Shown here: in pieces, positions 25,645-34,826 of the stretch
How the letters are laid out: the number at the start of each line of letters is the position of its first letter
How positions within the stretch are numbered: the first letter of the stretch is position 1
The notes under the pieces: generated by a model
Seen by the model: the letters and a program-made list of their open reading frames with translations, nothing else
Told to the model about the DNA's origin: nothing
Databases searched by the model: none
Position numbers and translations under genes: made by a program
From: Ornithinibacillus californiensis
GTDB lineage: Bacteria; Bacillota; Bacilli; Bacillales; Amphibacillaceae
Assembly: GCF_001038485.1 (NCBI RefSeq)
Contig: NZ_LDUE01000029.1
Location: 1-53,669 of the forward strand
Direction: 5' to 3'
Length of the DNA: 53,669 nucleotides

Positions 25645-26994
25645 GTGGATTTTCGTTATTTACCAATGACTGAAACAGACAAAAAAGAGATGTTGGATAC
25701 AATTGGTGTTTCTTCAACAGATGAATTGTTCTCTGATATCCCTGAAAAGGTTAGACTAAAGCAAGACTTAAATTTAAAGACACCAACTAGCGAGCATGAG
25801 CTTAAAAAAGAACTTGTTCAAATGGCCAACAAAAACTATAACGTAAAAGAATATACATCATTCCTTGGGGCAGGTGTATATGATCACTTTATACCTTCTG
25901 TTGTAGACCATGTAATTTCTAGATCTGAATTTTATACGGCTTATACACCTTATCAACCTGAAATCTCTCAAGGGGAATTACAAGCAATCTTTGAATTTCA
26001 AACGATGATTTCCGAATTAACAGGAATGCCAGTAGCAAACTCTTCTATGTACGATGGTGGTACATCGCTAGCGGAAGCGGTTAATTTAAGTGCTGGCCAA
26101 ACGAGAAAGAAAAAAGTATTAGTTTCAAGAGCTATACATCCAGAATCCCAAGCTGTTATTGAAACATATGGAAAAGGTCAAAACTTAGAAATCGTTTATA
26201 TTGATCATGTAAACGGTCGCACGAATTTAGAACAATTAGCAAGTGAACTAGATGAGAATACAGCTAGTGTTGTCGTTCAATATCCTAACTTCTTTGGTCA
26301 AATTGAACCATTAGCAGAGCTCAGAGCCTTACTAGATGAACAACCAAAAGCGATGTTCATCGTATCTAGTAATCCACTAGCACTAGGATATTTAACACCA
26401 CCTGGGAAGTTTGGTGCAGATATCGTTGTAGGGGATACGCAAGTATTTGGTATTCCAGCTCAATTTGGTGGACCACATTGTGGTTATTTTGCTACAACTG
26501 AAAAATTAATGCGTAAAGTTCCAGGCCGTTTAGTTGGTCAAACGAAAGATGAGAATGGTCTACGTGGATTTGTATTAACCTTGCAAGCTAGGGAACAGCA
26601 TATTCGCCGTGATAAAGCTACATCAAATATTTGTTCCAATCAAGCGCTGAATGCATTAGCAAGTGCTGTTGCTATGAGTTCCATCGGTAAGCATGGAATA
26701 AGAAAAATGTCTGAGCTTAATATGCAAAAAGCACGATATGCTAAGAGAAAATTAGTTGAAGCAGGATTGGAAGTTGTAGCGGAAGGGTCATTCTTTAATG
26801 AGATTGTTGTAAAGCTTCCTGTTTCTGTCAGCGTTGCGAATGATCAATTATTGGAGAAAGGCTTCATTGGAGGTTACGATTTATCGACTTACTATCCGGA
26901 ACTTGAGGGACATATGTTAGTTGCTGTAACAGAAATTCGTACAAAAGATGATATTGATGCTTTTGTGAAGGAATTGGGGGATATCCATGAGTAA
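25645..26994 (+). CDS. gcvPA: Glycine dehydrogenase (decarboxylating) subunit 1
   Basis: Alpha subunit of the split P protein, 449 residues. Bacilli divide P into PA and PB; PA has the PLP-enzyme fold but lacks the lysine that binds PLP. Typical blocks are [17 protein letters not shown] near residue 75 and ARPGDM-equivalent [21 protein letters not shown] split over residues about 300-320. It starts with GTG 25645 after GGGAGGG and overlaps gcvPB by 8 bp. Confidence 0.95.
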   Translation: MDFRYLPMTETDKKEMLDTIGVSSTDELFSDIPEKVRLKQDLNLKTPTSEHELKKELVQMANKNYNVKEYTSFLGAGVYDHFIPSVVDHVISRSEFYTAYTPYQPEISQGELQAIFEFQTMISELTGMPVANSSMYDGGTSLAEAVNLSAGQTRKKKVLVSRAIHPESQAVIETYGKGQNLEIVYIDHVNGRTNLEQLASELDENTASVVVQYPNFFGQIEPLAELRALLDEQPKAMFIVSSNPLALGYLTPPGKFGADIVVGDTQVFGIPAQFGGPHCGYFATTEKLMRKVPGRLVGQTKDENGLRGFVLTLQAREQHIRRDKATSNICSNQALNALASAVAMSSIGKHGIRKMSELNMQKARYAKRKLVEAGLEVVAEGSFFNEIVVKLPVSVSVANDQLLEKGFIGGYDLSTYYPELEGHMLVAVTEIRTKDDIDAFVKELGDIHE

Positions 26995-28447
26995 TCAAGA
27001 CTTTCCATTAATTTTTGAACGAAGTAAAGAGGGAAGAGTTAGCTTTAACTTACCAGACATTGATGTTCCAGAGGTGGATTTGGAAGCGGAGTTAACGGAT
27101 GATTATGTTAGACAAGAGGCTCCTGACTTACCAGAAGTGAGTGAACTAGATATTATCCGTCATTATACAGGATTATCGAACCGAAACTATGGGGTCGATT
27201 CAGGCTTTTATCCACTAGGTTCTTGTACGATGAAATATAATCCAAAAATAAATGAGGATGTTGCACGTCTAGAAGGATTTACCCATATCCATCCGTACCA
27301 AGACCCTAAGACGGTGCAAGGCGCTCTTGAAATGATGTATGACTTACAGGAATCTTTAAAGGAAATTACAGGAATGGCTGGTGTTTCTTTACAATCAGCT
27401 GCTGGGGCTCATGGTGAGTGGACAGGACTAATGATGATTCGTGCCTTTCATGAAGCTAATGGAGACTTCCATCGTACAAAGGTAATCGTTCCTGATTCAG
27501 CACATGGTACGAACCCAGCCTCTGCAACTGTTGCCGGCTTTGAAGCTGTCACAGTAAAATCAAATGAAAAAGGATTAGTTGATCTAGAGGACTTAAAGCG
27601 GGTAGTAGGGGAAGATACAGCCGCATTAATGTTAACAAACCCAAACACATTGGGATTGTTTGAAACGGAAATTCTAGAGATGGCAGAAATTGTACATGAA
27701 GCTGGAGGTAAGCTTTATTATGATGGAGCAAATCTAAATGCGATTATGGGCTATGCCCGTCCTGGAGATATGGGATTTGATGTTGTACATCTTAACTTAC
27801 ACAAAACATTCACTGGTCCACATGGTGGTGGAGGTCCTGGTTCAGGTCCAGTTGGGGTTTCAGCGGAATTAGAACCATTCTTACCAAAACCATTAATTAT
27901 AAAGCAAGATGATTTCTATACATTTGAATATGATCGTCCAAAGTCAATCGGGCGAGTAAAACCATATTATGGAAACTTTGGTATTAACTTACGAGCTTAC
28001 ACGTATATTCGTACAATGGGTGGCGAAGGCCTTAAAAAGGTTAGTGAGTATGCCGTTTTAAATGCAAATTACATGATGCGTAAGCTAGAGAAAGCTTATG
28101 ATTTACCATATCCACAACATTGTAAGCATGAGTTTGTTCTTTCTGGTAGAAGACAGAAGAAGTTAGGTGTGCGTACATTAGATATTGCAAAACGTCTTCT
28201 TGACTTTGGCTATCATCCACCAACTATTTACTTCCCATTAAATGTGGAAGAAGCATTGATGGTTGAACCGACAGAAACAGAATCGAAGGAAACATTAGAT
28301 GGATTTATTGAAACGATGTTAACGATAGCTAAGGAAGCAGAAGAAAACCCTGAAATTGTTCAGGAAGCTCCTCATAATACGGTTGTGAAGCGGATGGATG
28401 AAACAACTGCTGCTAGAAAGCCAATTTTACGTTATTACAAAGGATAA
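26987..28447 (+). CDS. gcvPB: Glycine dehydrogenase (decarboxylating) subunit 2
   Basis: PLP-binding subunit of the P protein, 486 residues. K273 in [13 protein letters not shown] forms the Schiff base with PLP. The glycine-rich loop [12 protein letters not shown] and GSCTMKYNP near the N-terminus are characteristic. With PA it decarboxylates glycine and passes the aminomethyl group to H protein, whose gene is not in this window. GGGGGAT before the ATG lies within gcvPA. Confidence 0.96.
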   Translation: MSNQDFPLIFERSKEGRVSFNLPDIDVPEVDLEAELTDDYVRQEAPDLPEVSELDIIRHYTGLSNRNYGVDSGFYPLGSCTMKYNPKINEDVARLEGFTHIHPYQDPKTVQGALEMMYDLQESLKEITGMAGVSLQSAAGAHGEWTGLMMIRAFHEANGDFHRTKVIVPDSAHGTNPASATVAGFEAVTVKSNEKGLVDLEDLKRVVGEDTAALMLTNPNTLGLFETEILEMAEIVHEAGGKLYYDGANLNAIMGYARPGDMGFDVVHLNLHKTFTGPHGGGGPGSGPVGVSAELEPFLPKPLIIKQDDFYTFEYDRPKSIGRVKPYYGNFGINLRAYTYIRTMGGEGLKKVSEYAVLNANYMMRKLEKAYDLPYPQHCKHEFVLSGRRQKKLGVRTLDIAKRLLDFGYHPPTIYFPLNVEEALMVEPTETESKETLDGFIETMLTIAKEAEENPEIVQEAPHNTVVKRMDETTAARKPILRYYKG

Positions 28448-28452
28448 GAAGA

Positions 28453-28484
28453 AACGCCTTAGGTGAATGCACCTAAGGCGTTAT
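28453..28484. terminator. Bidirectional terminator after gcvPB
   Basis: A 12-bp stem AACGCCTTAGGT/ACCTAAGGCGTT with a GAATGC loop lies between convergent gcvPB and yqhL. Confidence 0.8.
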
Positions 28485-28492
28485 TTGATTCA

Positions 28493-28864
28493 TTATCCTC
28501 TTTTAACTTTTCCAGTCCACTTTTTGAATCCGCCTTTTAATTGGTAGATATCTTTGTATCCTTTTTTATAAAGAAGTTGAGCCGCTCTAGCAGAACGCGC
28601 TCCACCTTGGCAGTAAAGATATACCGGCTTATCTTTTCGAACTTCGATTAAGCGTTGCTTCATTTGTGTAACTGGAATATTTCTAGAACCTAGAATATGA
28701 CCATTTTTAAATTCCTGTGGCTCTCTTACATCAATTAATTGTGCTTTGCGATAGCCTTCGCGGAATTGTTCTTCAGTTAATGTTTTTAAGTAATTTCGTT
28801 GTCTAAAGTAACGAAATACTTGTATAACAATCAGTATGATTAGTGCTAATAAAAGATACTCCAT
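28493..28864 (-). CDS. yqhL: Rhodanese-domain protein YqhL
   Basis: Protein of 123 residues: one N-terminal membrane helix (about 1-18) then a single rhodanese domain. The active-site loop is YCQGGARSA with the catalytic cysteine at about residue 84, and the DVREPQEFKNGHI block is typical. It is probably a membrane-attached sulfurtransferase facing the cytoplasm. It occupies the B. subtilis yqhL place after gcvPB; the next gene there, lipM, is not found here. Confidence 0.9.
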   Translation of the reverse strand: MEYLLLALIILIVIQVFRYFRQRNYLKTLTEEQFREGYRKAQLIDVREPQEFKNGHILGSRNIPVTQMKQRLIEVRKDKPVYLYCQGGARSARAAQLLYKKGYKDIYQLKGGFKKWTGKVKRG

Positions 28865-29100
28865 CTATAAATCCCCCGTCTTTCACTTTATACTATCTTA
28901 TTATAGGATGAATGCTTGTTTTTATCAAAGTTTTTCTATAGATATGATAGAAGTTTAGAAGTCGAAAAGTGTCGACCGGTTCTTCAATATCATATAGGCA
29001 TTCAAAATGGCAATAGTAGAATTTCTTGGATTTAGTATAATTACATTGTATTTTCTCTTGAAATCATCCGTTTTCTTAGCTTTTTGCTTATTATTGATTA

Positions 29101-29205
29101 TTGACAAAAACGACCTATTATGCCTTTTGTACTATATATTGTGTTTTTTGTAAAATTTACATACAACATATTGTAATTGTTTACCTAAATATGGTATGGT
29201 ATTAC
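29101..29205 (+). promoter_or_regulatory. nrdJ control region: two NrdR-like boxes and a promoter candidate
   Basis: In the 394-bp gap between yqhL and nrdJ, two 16-mers fit the NrdR consensus acaCwAtATaTwGtgt. Box 1 at 29129-29144 (GTACTATATATTGTGT) matches 14 of 16 positions and box 2 at 29161-29176 (ATACAACATATTGTAA) matches 12 of 16. Their starts are 32 bp apart, about three helical turns, the spacing known for NrdR pairs. A promoter candidate TTGTTT-17-TATTAC (29177-29205) follows directly. I see no cobalamin riboswitch here. Confidence 0.65.
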
Positions 29206-29258
29206 TAATGAAAATTCTAGTTTAATAGAATTAGTTATATGTCAAAAGGAGAGATAAA

Positions 29259-30695
29259 ATGTCTACGGTTGTCGAATCAAAAACGAATATTAATGTGGAT
29301 ATGCTTAATGAAGACATCAAGGAATTTCCACAGGTACACCCTATTACACCAGATATGAAATTACTACATAAGGGTGTATCAAGGTTGGTCATGCTAGACC
29401 GCTATTCCTTTAAAGATACAGAGAAAAAGACATTAAAAGAAGGAGATTTTGTTGTTTTAACGGTTAAGGCGGATCCAAAGTTTCCAGCTAGAGGATTAGG
29501 ATTTATCAAATCTATTGATCGTATAAACAATGAGGCACTTGTTCAAGTAGAACCGGATTATGCTTCTGTATTAGATGGCGAGGAAGCAGAGACTGGCGTT
29601 GTTAAAAGAGGGTTAGATAGTATTGATAAACCTCTAGAAGTATTCTATGAACAGATTGCTAAACGTAATGCGACAGGTCTTGCAAGTGTTGAGCCAACGG
29701 AAGATCTTCGTAAACGCTCGTTTGAAAAGTTTTATAAAGAATTAGCCAATTTAAACTTCATTCCTGCAGGCAGAGTATTATACGGTGCCGGGTCCGACAC
29801 GGAAGTAACGTACTTTAACTGTTATGTTATGCCATATGTAAAAGACTCCCGTGAAGGTATTTCAGAGCATCGTAAGCAAGTAATGGAGATTATGAGTAGA
29901 GGTGGAGGAGTCGGTACCAACGGATCCACACTTCGTCCACGTAACGCGCTAGCTAGAGGAGTAAATGGTAAATCATCTGGTTCGGTATCTTGGTTAGATG
30001 ATATTGCAAAATTGACTCATTTGGTTGAGCAAGGTGGGTCACGCAGAGGGGCACAAATGATAATGCTGGTAGATTATCATCCGGATATTATCGAATTTAT
30101 TATCTCCAAGATGCAAAACCCTAGAATATTAAGATACTTAATTGAAAACACAGAAGATGAGCAAATTAAAAAACTTGCACAAGAAAAATTGAAATTCACT
30201 CCTCTAACCGAAACAGAGTCCGACCTATATCAAGGCATATTAAACTATAAATCTATTCCTGGTCAGGGCGGATTTACTAATCAAGTGATAAGGGAAGCGG
30301 AAGACAAGCTAAGAACTGGTGGAACATATTCTGTTCACAATTCAGAATTCCTTACCGGTGCTAATATCTCTGTATGTATTACGAAAGAATTTATGGAAGC
30401 AGTAGAGAACGACACATGGTATGAGTTGAAGTTCCCTGATGTGGAAAATTACAATGAAGAAGAAATGAAAGAATATAACGAAAACTGGCACAATGTTGGT
30501 GATGTACGTAAGTGGGAAGAAATGGGTTATGGTGTCCGTGTATATCGTCGTATCAAAGCAAAAGAGCTTTGGAATTTAATCAATATTTGTGCTACGTACT
30601 CTGCAGAGCCAGGGATCTTCTTCATAGACAATGCAAATGACATGACTAATGCTAAGGCATATGGTCAACAGGTGGTTGCTACAAACCCGTGTGGT
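29259..30695 (+). CDS. nrdJ: Adenosylcobalamin-dependent ribonucleotide reductase, exon 1
   Basis: First 479 codons of class II ribonucleotide reductase, which makes deoxyribonucleotides using a B12-derived radical in the cytoplasm. The redox cysteine C188 is in TYFNCYV and its partner C373 in NISVCITKEF. The exon ends exactly after N476-P477-C478-G479, where C478 is the expected thiyl-radical cysteine. Reading on without splicing adds only KVA and a stop. GGAGAGAT at 29249-29256 precedes ATG 29259. Exon 2 is at 31907-33028; the joined product has 852 residues, normal for bacillar NrdJ. The frame is intact on both sides, so this is an interrupted gene, not a decayed one. Confidence 0.93.
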
Positions 30696-31906
30696 AAAGT
30701 TGCTTAGTTTGCCTCACGTTAATCATTGCGGGATAAAGCGGGAAGGCTGAGACGTGCTAATCCGAACCGAAGGCTAAAAGTAAAGTTTTAGTCAGGGGCA
30801 ACGCATAGATGGTGAACCTCTACTAGAGAATATAATCCATCCACGAGACCGCAACATTACACATGATTTTTTTACTTTCATGAATATAGAAATAAAGGGT
30901 TGGGTATTATCATGAATCGAGGATATTCCGGCTACTATAAAAACTACTTCTTAAGAAGTTCATATGAGTATGCATATGCAAAGTATCTGGATTATTATTG
31001 CATTCCTTGGGACTATGAAGCTGAGATTATTGATGTAGGTTATAAATTATATAAACCTGATTTCTTCATTTATGATGAAAAGGGACATCTACAGAAAATA
31101 GTTGAAGTAAAATCACGAAATAAAAATGCAAAAACTGAAGCAAAAAGAGCTCTTAATTCTATTGAGGAAAAACTGAATATTTATTGTGAATTAATCTCTT
31201 ACGAAGAACTACTCGAATTATATAGAGAGTTACCTTTTTCTCTTACTTCAACAATCCATGAATGGATAAACTCCAATGAAACAACAATTAGCAAGTCTTT
31301 TGTTGGTAAATTAAATGGTCACTTTAACATGACTCATAGTGAGAAAACGAAAAAGTTGATAGGTGATCATACGAAAAGGTTATGGGAGTCAAACTCAGTA
31401 GCCAAGCAAAAGATGCTAGAAGGATTAAGAAATTCTGGATTAGCTCAAAAAGGGAAGATTAGAACCCCAAGGGAAAAAAGAAAATGCATAGAATGTGGAA
31501 AATCCTTTATTGTTTTAATTACTTCAACCAAAAGATACTGCAGTCGTGAATGCTCAGGGATTACTGCTATTAAAAGAGCTACTAAGTCATACATGACCAA
31601 AAGAAATGAAATCCATAGAAATATTAAAAAACATATTATTTTTTGGTCATTAAATAATATGGACATAGTTCTTAGTACACCATATAATAAGATCAATTCA
31701 AATCTAAAGCCTCTATTAGATGAGATCAAAAGCTTGTATGGCGTTCAAGATAGTAGAGTTATTTCTAAAGCAGTATTTGGCGAAGATTGCGGTAGGAAAG
31801 AATTACTAAAATTCATGAAACAAGTGTGTAATGAAAATGTATGCTGAACTTGCAGGAATTCAACTGTAAGAACTATTGGATAAAAAGCCGATAGGATAAC
31901 AAATTG
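30696..31906 (+). mobile_element. Group I intron in nrdJ
   Basis: The 1,211-bp insert lies on a codon boundary; its removal joins GGT to GAA and restores NPCG-EQPL. Group I hallmarks: the 5' exon ends in T30695 and the intron ends in G31906. P1: exon CGTGTGGT (30688-30695) pairs with GCCTCACG (30711-30718) at seven of eight positions, with the T.G pair at the splice site and one T-T mismatch. P10: 3' exon GAAC (31907-31910) pairs with GTTT (30707-30710). A P3 candidate is TTGCGG (30726-30731) with CCGCAA (30849-30854). A CCTCTACTAGAG hairpin near 30819 resembles phage-type introns. P7 was not identified with certainty. The endonuclease frame fills the 3' half, probably in the P8 loop. Confidence 0.88.
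30912..31847 (+). CDS. Intron-encoded PD-(D/E)xK-type homing endonuclease
   Basis: Protein of 311 residues inside the intron. The N-terminal domain has the nuclease pattern: E19 in RSSYEYAYAKYLD, P49-D50 in YKPDFFI, then E65-V66-K67. A middle segment SEKTKKLIGDHTKRLWESN (about residues 138-156) resembles a NUMOD3-like DNA-binding helix. A zinc finger has C192, C195, C210 and C214. No HNH, GIY-YIG or LAGLIDADG motif is present. ATG 30912 is preferred, with AAAGGG at 30894-30899; an earlier TTG at 30900 is possible. It probably cuts intron-less nrdJ alleles and spreads the intron. The function is inferred from motifs and place. Confidence 0.8.
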   Translation: MNRGYSGYYKNYFLRSSYEYAYAKYLDYYCIPWDYEAEIIDVGYKLYKPDFFIYDEKGHLQKIVEVKSRNKNAKTEAKRALNSIEEKLNIYCELISYEELLELYRELPFSLTSTIHEWINSNETTISKSFVGKLNGHFNMTHSEKTKKLIGDHTKRLWESNSVAKQKMLEGLRNSGLAQKGKIRTPREKRKCIECGKSFIVLITSTKRYCSRECSGITAIKRATKSYMTKRNEIHRNIKKHIIFWSLNNMDIVLSTPYNKINSNLKPLLDEIKSLYGVQDSRVISKAVFGEDCGRKELLKFMKQVCNENVC

Positions 31907-33028
31907 GAACAACCTCTTGCTCCATTTTCTGTCTGTAATTTAGCAGCAGTAAATCTTGGAGAAATGGCAAATAAAGTTACTAAGACTGTTGACTTTGAAA
32001 AGTTAAAACAAACAGTAAAAACTGGTGTGCGTATGCAAGACAATGTTATCGATGCGACACCATACTTCCTAGAAGAAAATAAGAGACAGGCCTTGGGAGA
32101 ACGTCGCGTTGGGCTTGGCGTAATGGGACTACATGATTTACTTATCTATTGTGAAACAGAATATGGTTCTGAAAAGGGTAATGAATTAGTAGATAAGGTT
32201 TTTGAAGTAATAGCTACTACAGCTTATAGAGAATCTATTGAGCTTGCGAAGGAAAAAGGAAGCTTTCCATTTTTAGTAGGAGAAACGGAAGAAGAAACTC
32301 TAAATTTACGAGAAGCATTTATCAATACTGGCTATATGAAGAAAATGCCAGAGGATATTCGCCAAGATATTCTTAAATATGGAATTCGTAACTCACACTT
32401 GCTAACTGTTGCACCTACGGGGAGCACTGGTACTATGGTTGGTGTATCAACGGGATTAGAACCATACTTCTCCTTCTCTTACTACAGAAGCGGAAGACTA
32501 GGTAAATTTATTGAAGTAAAAGCTGATATCGTTCAAGAATTTTTAGATGCAAATCCAGACGTAGATTCAAACCACTTGCCGAAATGGTTTGTTACTGCAA
32601 TGGAATTATCCCCAGAGGCGCATGCCGATACACAATGTGTTATCCAACGCTGGGTAGATAGCTCCATCTCTAAAACGGTGAATGCTCCAAAGGGATATAC
32701 AGTTGACCAGGTGGAAGGCGTATATAGAAGATTGTACCGTGGTGGTGCAAAAGGTGGCACGGTGTATGTAGACGGAAGCCGTGACTCTCAAGTACTGACA
32801 TTAAAGGCAGAAGAAAACAACTTCGAACAAACGGAGTTATTCGAGGACCAAGTCGAGCCAAGAAAAGTAGTATTAATGGATACGATTCAAGAGTTAAAAT
32901 CTACTGACGTAACAATAGGTTCTGAAGTAGGCGATACGTGCCCTGTTTGTCGTGAAGGTAGTGTAGAGGATATAGGTGGATGTAATACTTGTACAAGCTG
33001 TGGTGCACAACTTAAGTGCGGCTTATAA
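31907..33028 (+). CDS. nrdJ: Adenosylcobalamin-dependent ribonucleotide reductase, exon 2
   Basis: Remaining 373 residues of NrdJ. It begins with E480 of the catalytic NPCGE motif (EQPLAPFSVCNLAAVNLGEM) and continues through the barrel to the allosteric and tail parts. APTGSTGTMVGVSTGLEP is the conserved phosphate-binding stretch. The C-terminus carries cysteines in DTCPVC, CNTCTSCG and LKCGL, which serve as the reducible shuttle pair and probably a zinc ribbon. It has no translation start of its own: an apparent TTG start at 31904 spans the intron-exon junction and is an artefact. A terminator follows the stop. Confidence 0.93.
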   Translation, partial: EQPLAPFSVCNLAAVNLGEMANKVTKTVDFEKLKQTVKTGVRMQDNVIDATPYFLEENKRQALGERRVGLGVMGLHDLLIYCETEYGSEKGNELVDKVFEVIATTAYRESIELAKEKGSFPFLVGETEEETLNLREAFINTGYMKKMPEDIRQDILKYGIRNSHLLTVAPTGSTGTMVGVSTGLEPYFSFSYYRSGRLGKFIEVKADIVQEFLDANPDVDSNHLPKWFVTAMELSPEAHADTQCVIQRWVDSSISKTVNAPKGYTVDQVEGVYRRLYRGGAKGGTVYVDGSRDSQVLTLKAEENNFEQTELFEDQVEPRKVVLMDTIQELKSTDVTIGSEVGDTCPVCREGSVEDIGGCNTCTSCGAQLKCGL

Positions 33029-33040
33029 ACTTAAAAGAAA

Positions 33041-33072
33041 GACTATCAAACGATACGTTTGGTAGTCTTTTT
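33041..33072 (+). terminator. nrdJ terminator
   Basis: The stem GACTATCAAAC/GTTTGGTAGTC (one G-T) with loop GATAC is followed by T6. Confidence 0.85.
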
Positions 33073-33144
33073 TATACTTGAAACCTTTCAACTCGACTTT
33101 ACGTAAAAAGTAATAACAAATAATCCAATTGGAGAGATGGGATA

Positions 33145-33324
33145 ATGAGTAATTGGTGGAGAAGGAAAAAGGAGAACACTCGTAAACATCGTAAAGGAGA
33201 ACGATACACTTTTGGGGATTTTATAATGGATGTGTTATTTTGGATCCCTGAACTTGTCTTACTACCGTTTCGCCTTCTGTTCTGGCTTCTACGAGGACTA
33301 TGGAAAATTAATGATCTTACCTAA
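33145..33324 (+). CDS. Small Trp-rich amphipathic protein
   Basis: Unrecognised protein of 59 residues. The first 20 are strongly basic (RRKKENTRKHRKGER) and preceded by a WW pair; the second half is an amphipathic or membrane-surface helix rich in Leu, Phe and Trp (DVLFWIPELVLLPFRLLFWLL). GGAGAGATGGG at 33131-33141 is a fair ribosome site for ATG 33145. It stands between the nrdJ terminator and mntR on the same strand. Composition suggests binding to the membrane surface. I judge it real because of its start signal and codon use, but have no family name for it. Confidence 0.65.
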   Translation: MSNWWRRKKENTRKHRKGERYTFGDFIMDVLFWIPELVLLPFRLLFWLLRGLWKINDLT

Positions 33325-33417
33325 AGGCTTGTTTCCATTGATTTTTTACTGTATCCTCAATATATAGAAAAAATTTTGCCTATAAGAAAAAATATTCTAT
33401 GAAACGAGGAGAACAGG

Positions 33418-33837
33418 ATGCCAACACCTAGTATGGAGGACTATATTGAAATCATTTATAATTTAATTGAATCAAAAGGATATGCAAGAGTATCTGATAT
33501 TGCTGAAACATTAGAAGTCCATCCTTCATCCGTTACAAAAATGGTTCAAAAATTAGACAAAGACGAATATTTACTATATGAGAAATATCGAGGTTTTATC
33601 CTAACTGAAAAAGGAAAAAAAGTTGGCGAAAGATTAGTGTTTCGTCATGAACTATTAGAAGATTTCTTAGAAATCATTGGTGTAGAAAAAGAGAATATAT
33701 ACAATGACGTCGAGGGGATAGAGCATCATCTTAGTTGGAATTCTATTGACCGAGTTGGTGACCTAGTTAAATATTTCAAAGAAGATCAGAAAAGGGTAGA
33801 GGACCTAAAGGAAGTCCAAAAGCGCAATCAACAGTAA
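33418..33837 (+). CDS. mntR: Manganese-responsive transcriptional regulator MntR
   Basis: DtxR-family repressor of manganese uptake genes, 139 residues. The N-terminal winged helix contains the recognition block [13 protein letters not shown]. Metal ligands known for B. subtilis MntR are visible as D8 and E11 in MEDYIE, the histidine in [10 protein letters not shown], and the E..EHH group in [11 protein letters not shown]. No SH3-like C-terminal domain, as is normal for MntR. GAGGAGAACAGG precedes ATG. It keeps its B. subtilis neighbour yqhO. Confidence 0.95.
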   Translation: MPTPSMEDYIEIIYNLIESKGYARVSDIAETLEVHPSSVTKMVQKLDKDEYLLYEKYRGFILTEKGKKVGERLVFRHELLEDFLEIIGVEKENIYNDVEGIEHHLSWNSIDRVGDLVKYFKEDQKRVEDLKEVQKRNQQ

Positions 33838-33910
33838 ATTAAATGGACAATGTTCTATTTTGTTCACTTATCGCTTACATATAGAGAAAAAGGCGATAAG
33901 GAGATAGGGT

Positions 33911-34795
33911 ATGAAAATAGACGGTGTCTTCTCTGGTGGTGGTGTAAAAGCATATGCGTTTATCGGTGCTCTTGAGGTTATTGCTGATAAAAGACTAGAA
34001 TTTGAACGAGTTGCTGGAACATCTGCTGGAGCTATTTTGGCTGCATTTATTGCTGCTGGTTATAAACCAGAGGAAGTTAGAGAGCTACTAGATGATCTCA
34101 ATTTACAAGATTTTTTGGACCCGCCAAGTTTAACTAAAATTATGCCAGGTAGTAAATGGTTTTTCTTATACTTTCAAATGGGAATATACAAAGGGGATAA
34201 GTTTGAAAAATGGATTTACTACCAGCTAGCAAAAAAGAAGGTCTATACCTTTAGCGACATTAGCGAAGGTTACTTGAAAGTAGTTGTAAGCGATTTATCA
34301 TTAGGCAAACTAGTAGTACTACCCGATGACCTTGAACGCGTATACGGAATAAAACCGAGTGAATTTCCAATCTCTCGAGCGGTGCGAATGAGTGCAGGAT
34401 TTCCATATTTTTTTATGCCGAAAAAGATAGCGGGAAAAACAAAAAGCATTGTAGTAGATGGTGGATTACTTAGTAACTTTCCGATATGGGTATTCGAAAG
34501 TGAGACAAATAAGCGAATGCGACCAATTCTAGGGCTGAAATTAAGTGACTCACCACAACAAAATAGCCCAAAGCAAATTAAAAATGCCCTTGATATGCTA
34601 CATGCCCTATTCTCCACAATGAAGCAAGCACATGATGCTAGATATATTGCAAAATCCGAAAAGTCCAACATTATTTTTATACCAGTAGAAAATGTTCAAA
34701 CAACAGATTTCATGATTAGCAATGATGAGAAACAAAAATTAATAGAAAGTGGTCGAGATAAAGCGGAGAAATTTTTAAAGCAATGGTCCTATTAA
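33911..34795 (+). CDS. yqhO: Patatin-like phospholipase YqhO
   Basis: Ser-Asp dyad lipid hydrolase of the patatin/RssA group, 294 residues. The oxyanion loop GGGVKAYAFIGALE is at residues 9-22, the nucleophile S38 in GTSAGA, and the catalytic Asp D183 in VVDGGLLSNFP. No signal peptide, so it is cytoplasmic or peripheral to the membrane. The substrate is unknown. AAGGAGATAGGG precedes the ATG. Confidence 0.92.
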   Translation: MKIDGVFSGGGVKAYAFIGALEVIADKRLEFERVAGTSAGAILAAFIAAGYKPEEVRELLDDLNLQDFLDPPSLTKIMPGSKWFFLYFQMGIYKGDKFEKWIYYQLAKKKVYTFSDISEGYLKVVVSDLSLGKLVVLPDDLERVYGIKPSEFPISRAVRMSAGFPYFFMPKKIAGKTKSIVVDGGLLSNFPIWVFESETNKRMRPILGLKLSDSPQQNSPKQIKNALDMLHALFSTMKQAHDARYIAKSEKSNIIFIPVENVQTTDFMISNDEKQKLIESGRDKAEKFLKQWSY

Positions 34796-34826
34796 AAAGC
34801 GAACTTCAATTTGAAGCTCGCTTTTT
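34794..34826. terminator. Bidirectional terminator between yqhO and yqhP
   Basis: AAAAAGCGA-ACTTCAA pairs with TTGAAG-CTCGCTTTTT in a near-perfect 16-bp stem overlapping the end of both genes. Confidence 0.85.

Noticed and set aside
28865-29258. Cobalamin riboswitch upstream of nrdJ
   Set aside because: No B12-box-like sequence or multi-helix aptamer could be found; the region holds AT-rich DNA and NrdR-like boxes.
31904-31906. Independent translation start of the second nrdJ half at TTG 31904
   Set aside because: The codon spans the last intron bases and there is no ribosome site; it is an artefact of open-frame calling.
29259-33028. nrdJ as a frameshifted or disrupted pseudogene with two fragments
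   Set aside because: Both halves are in perfect frame and join exactly at a conserved motif after removal of the insert, which has group I splice-site pairings. An intein is excluded because the insert has stop codons in the nrdJ frame.
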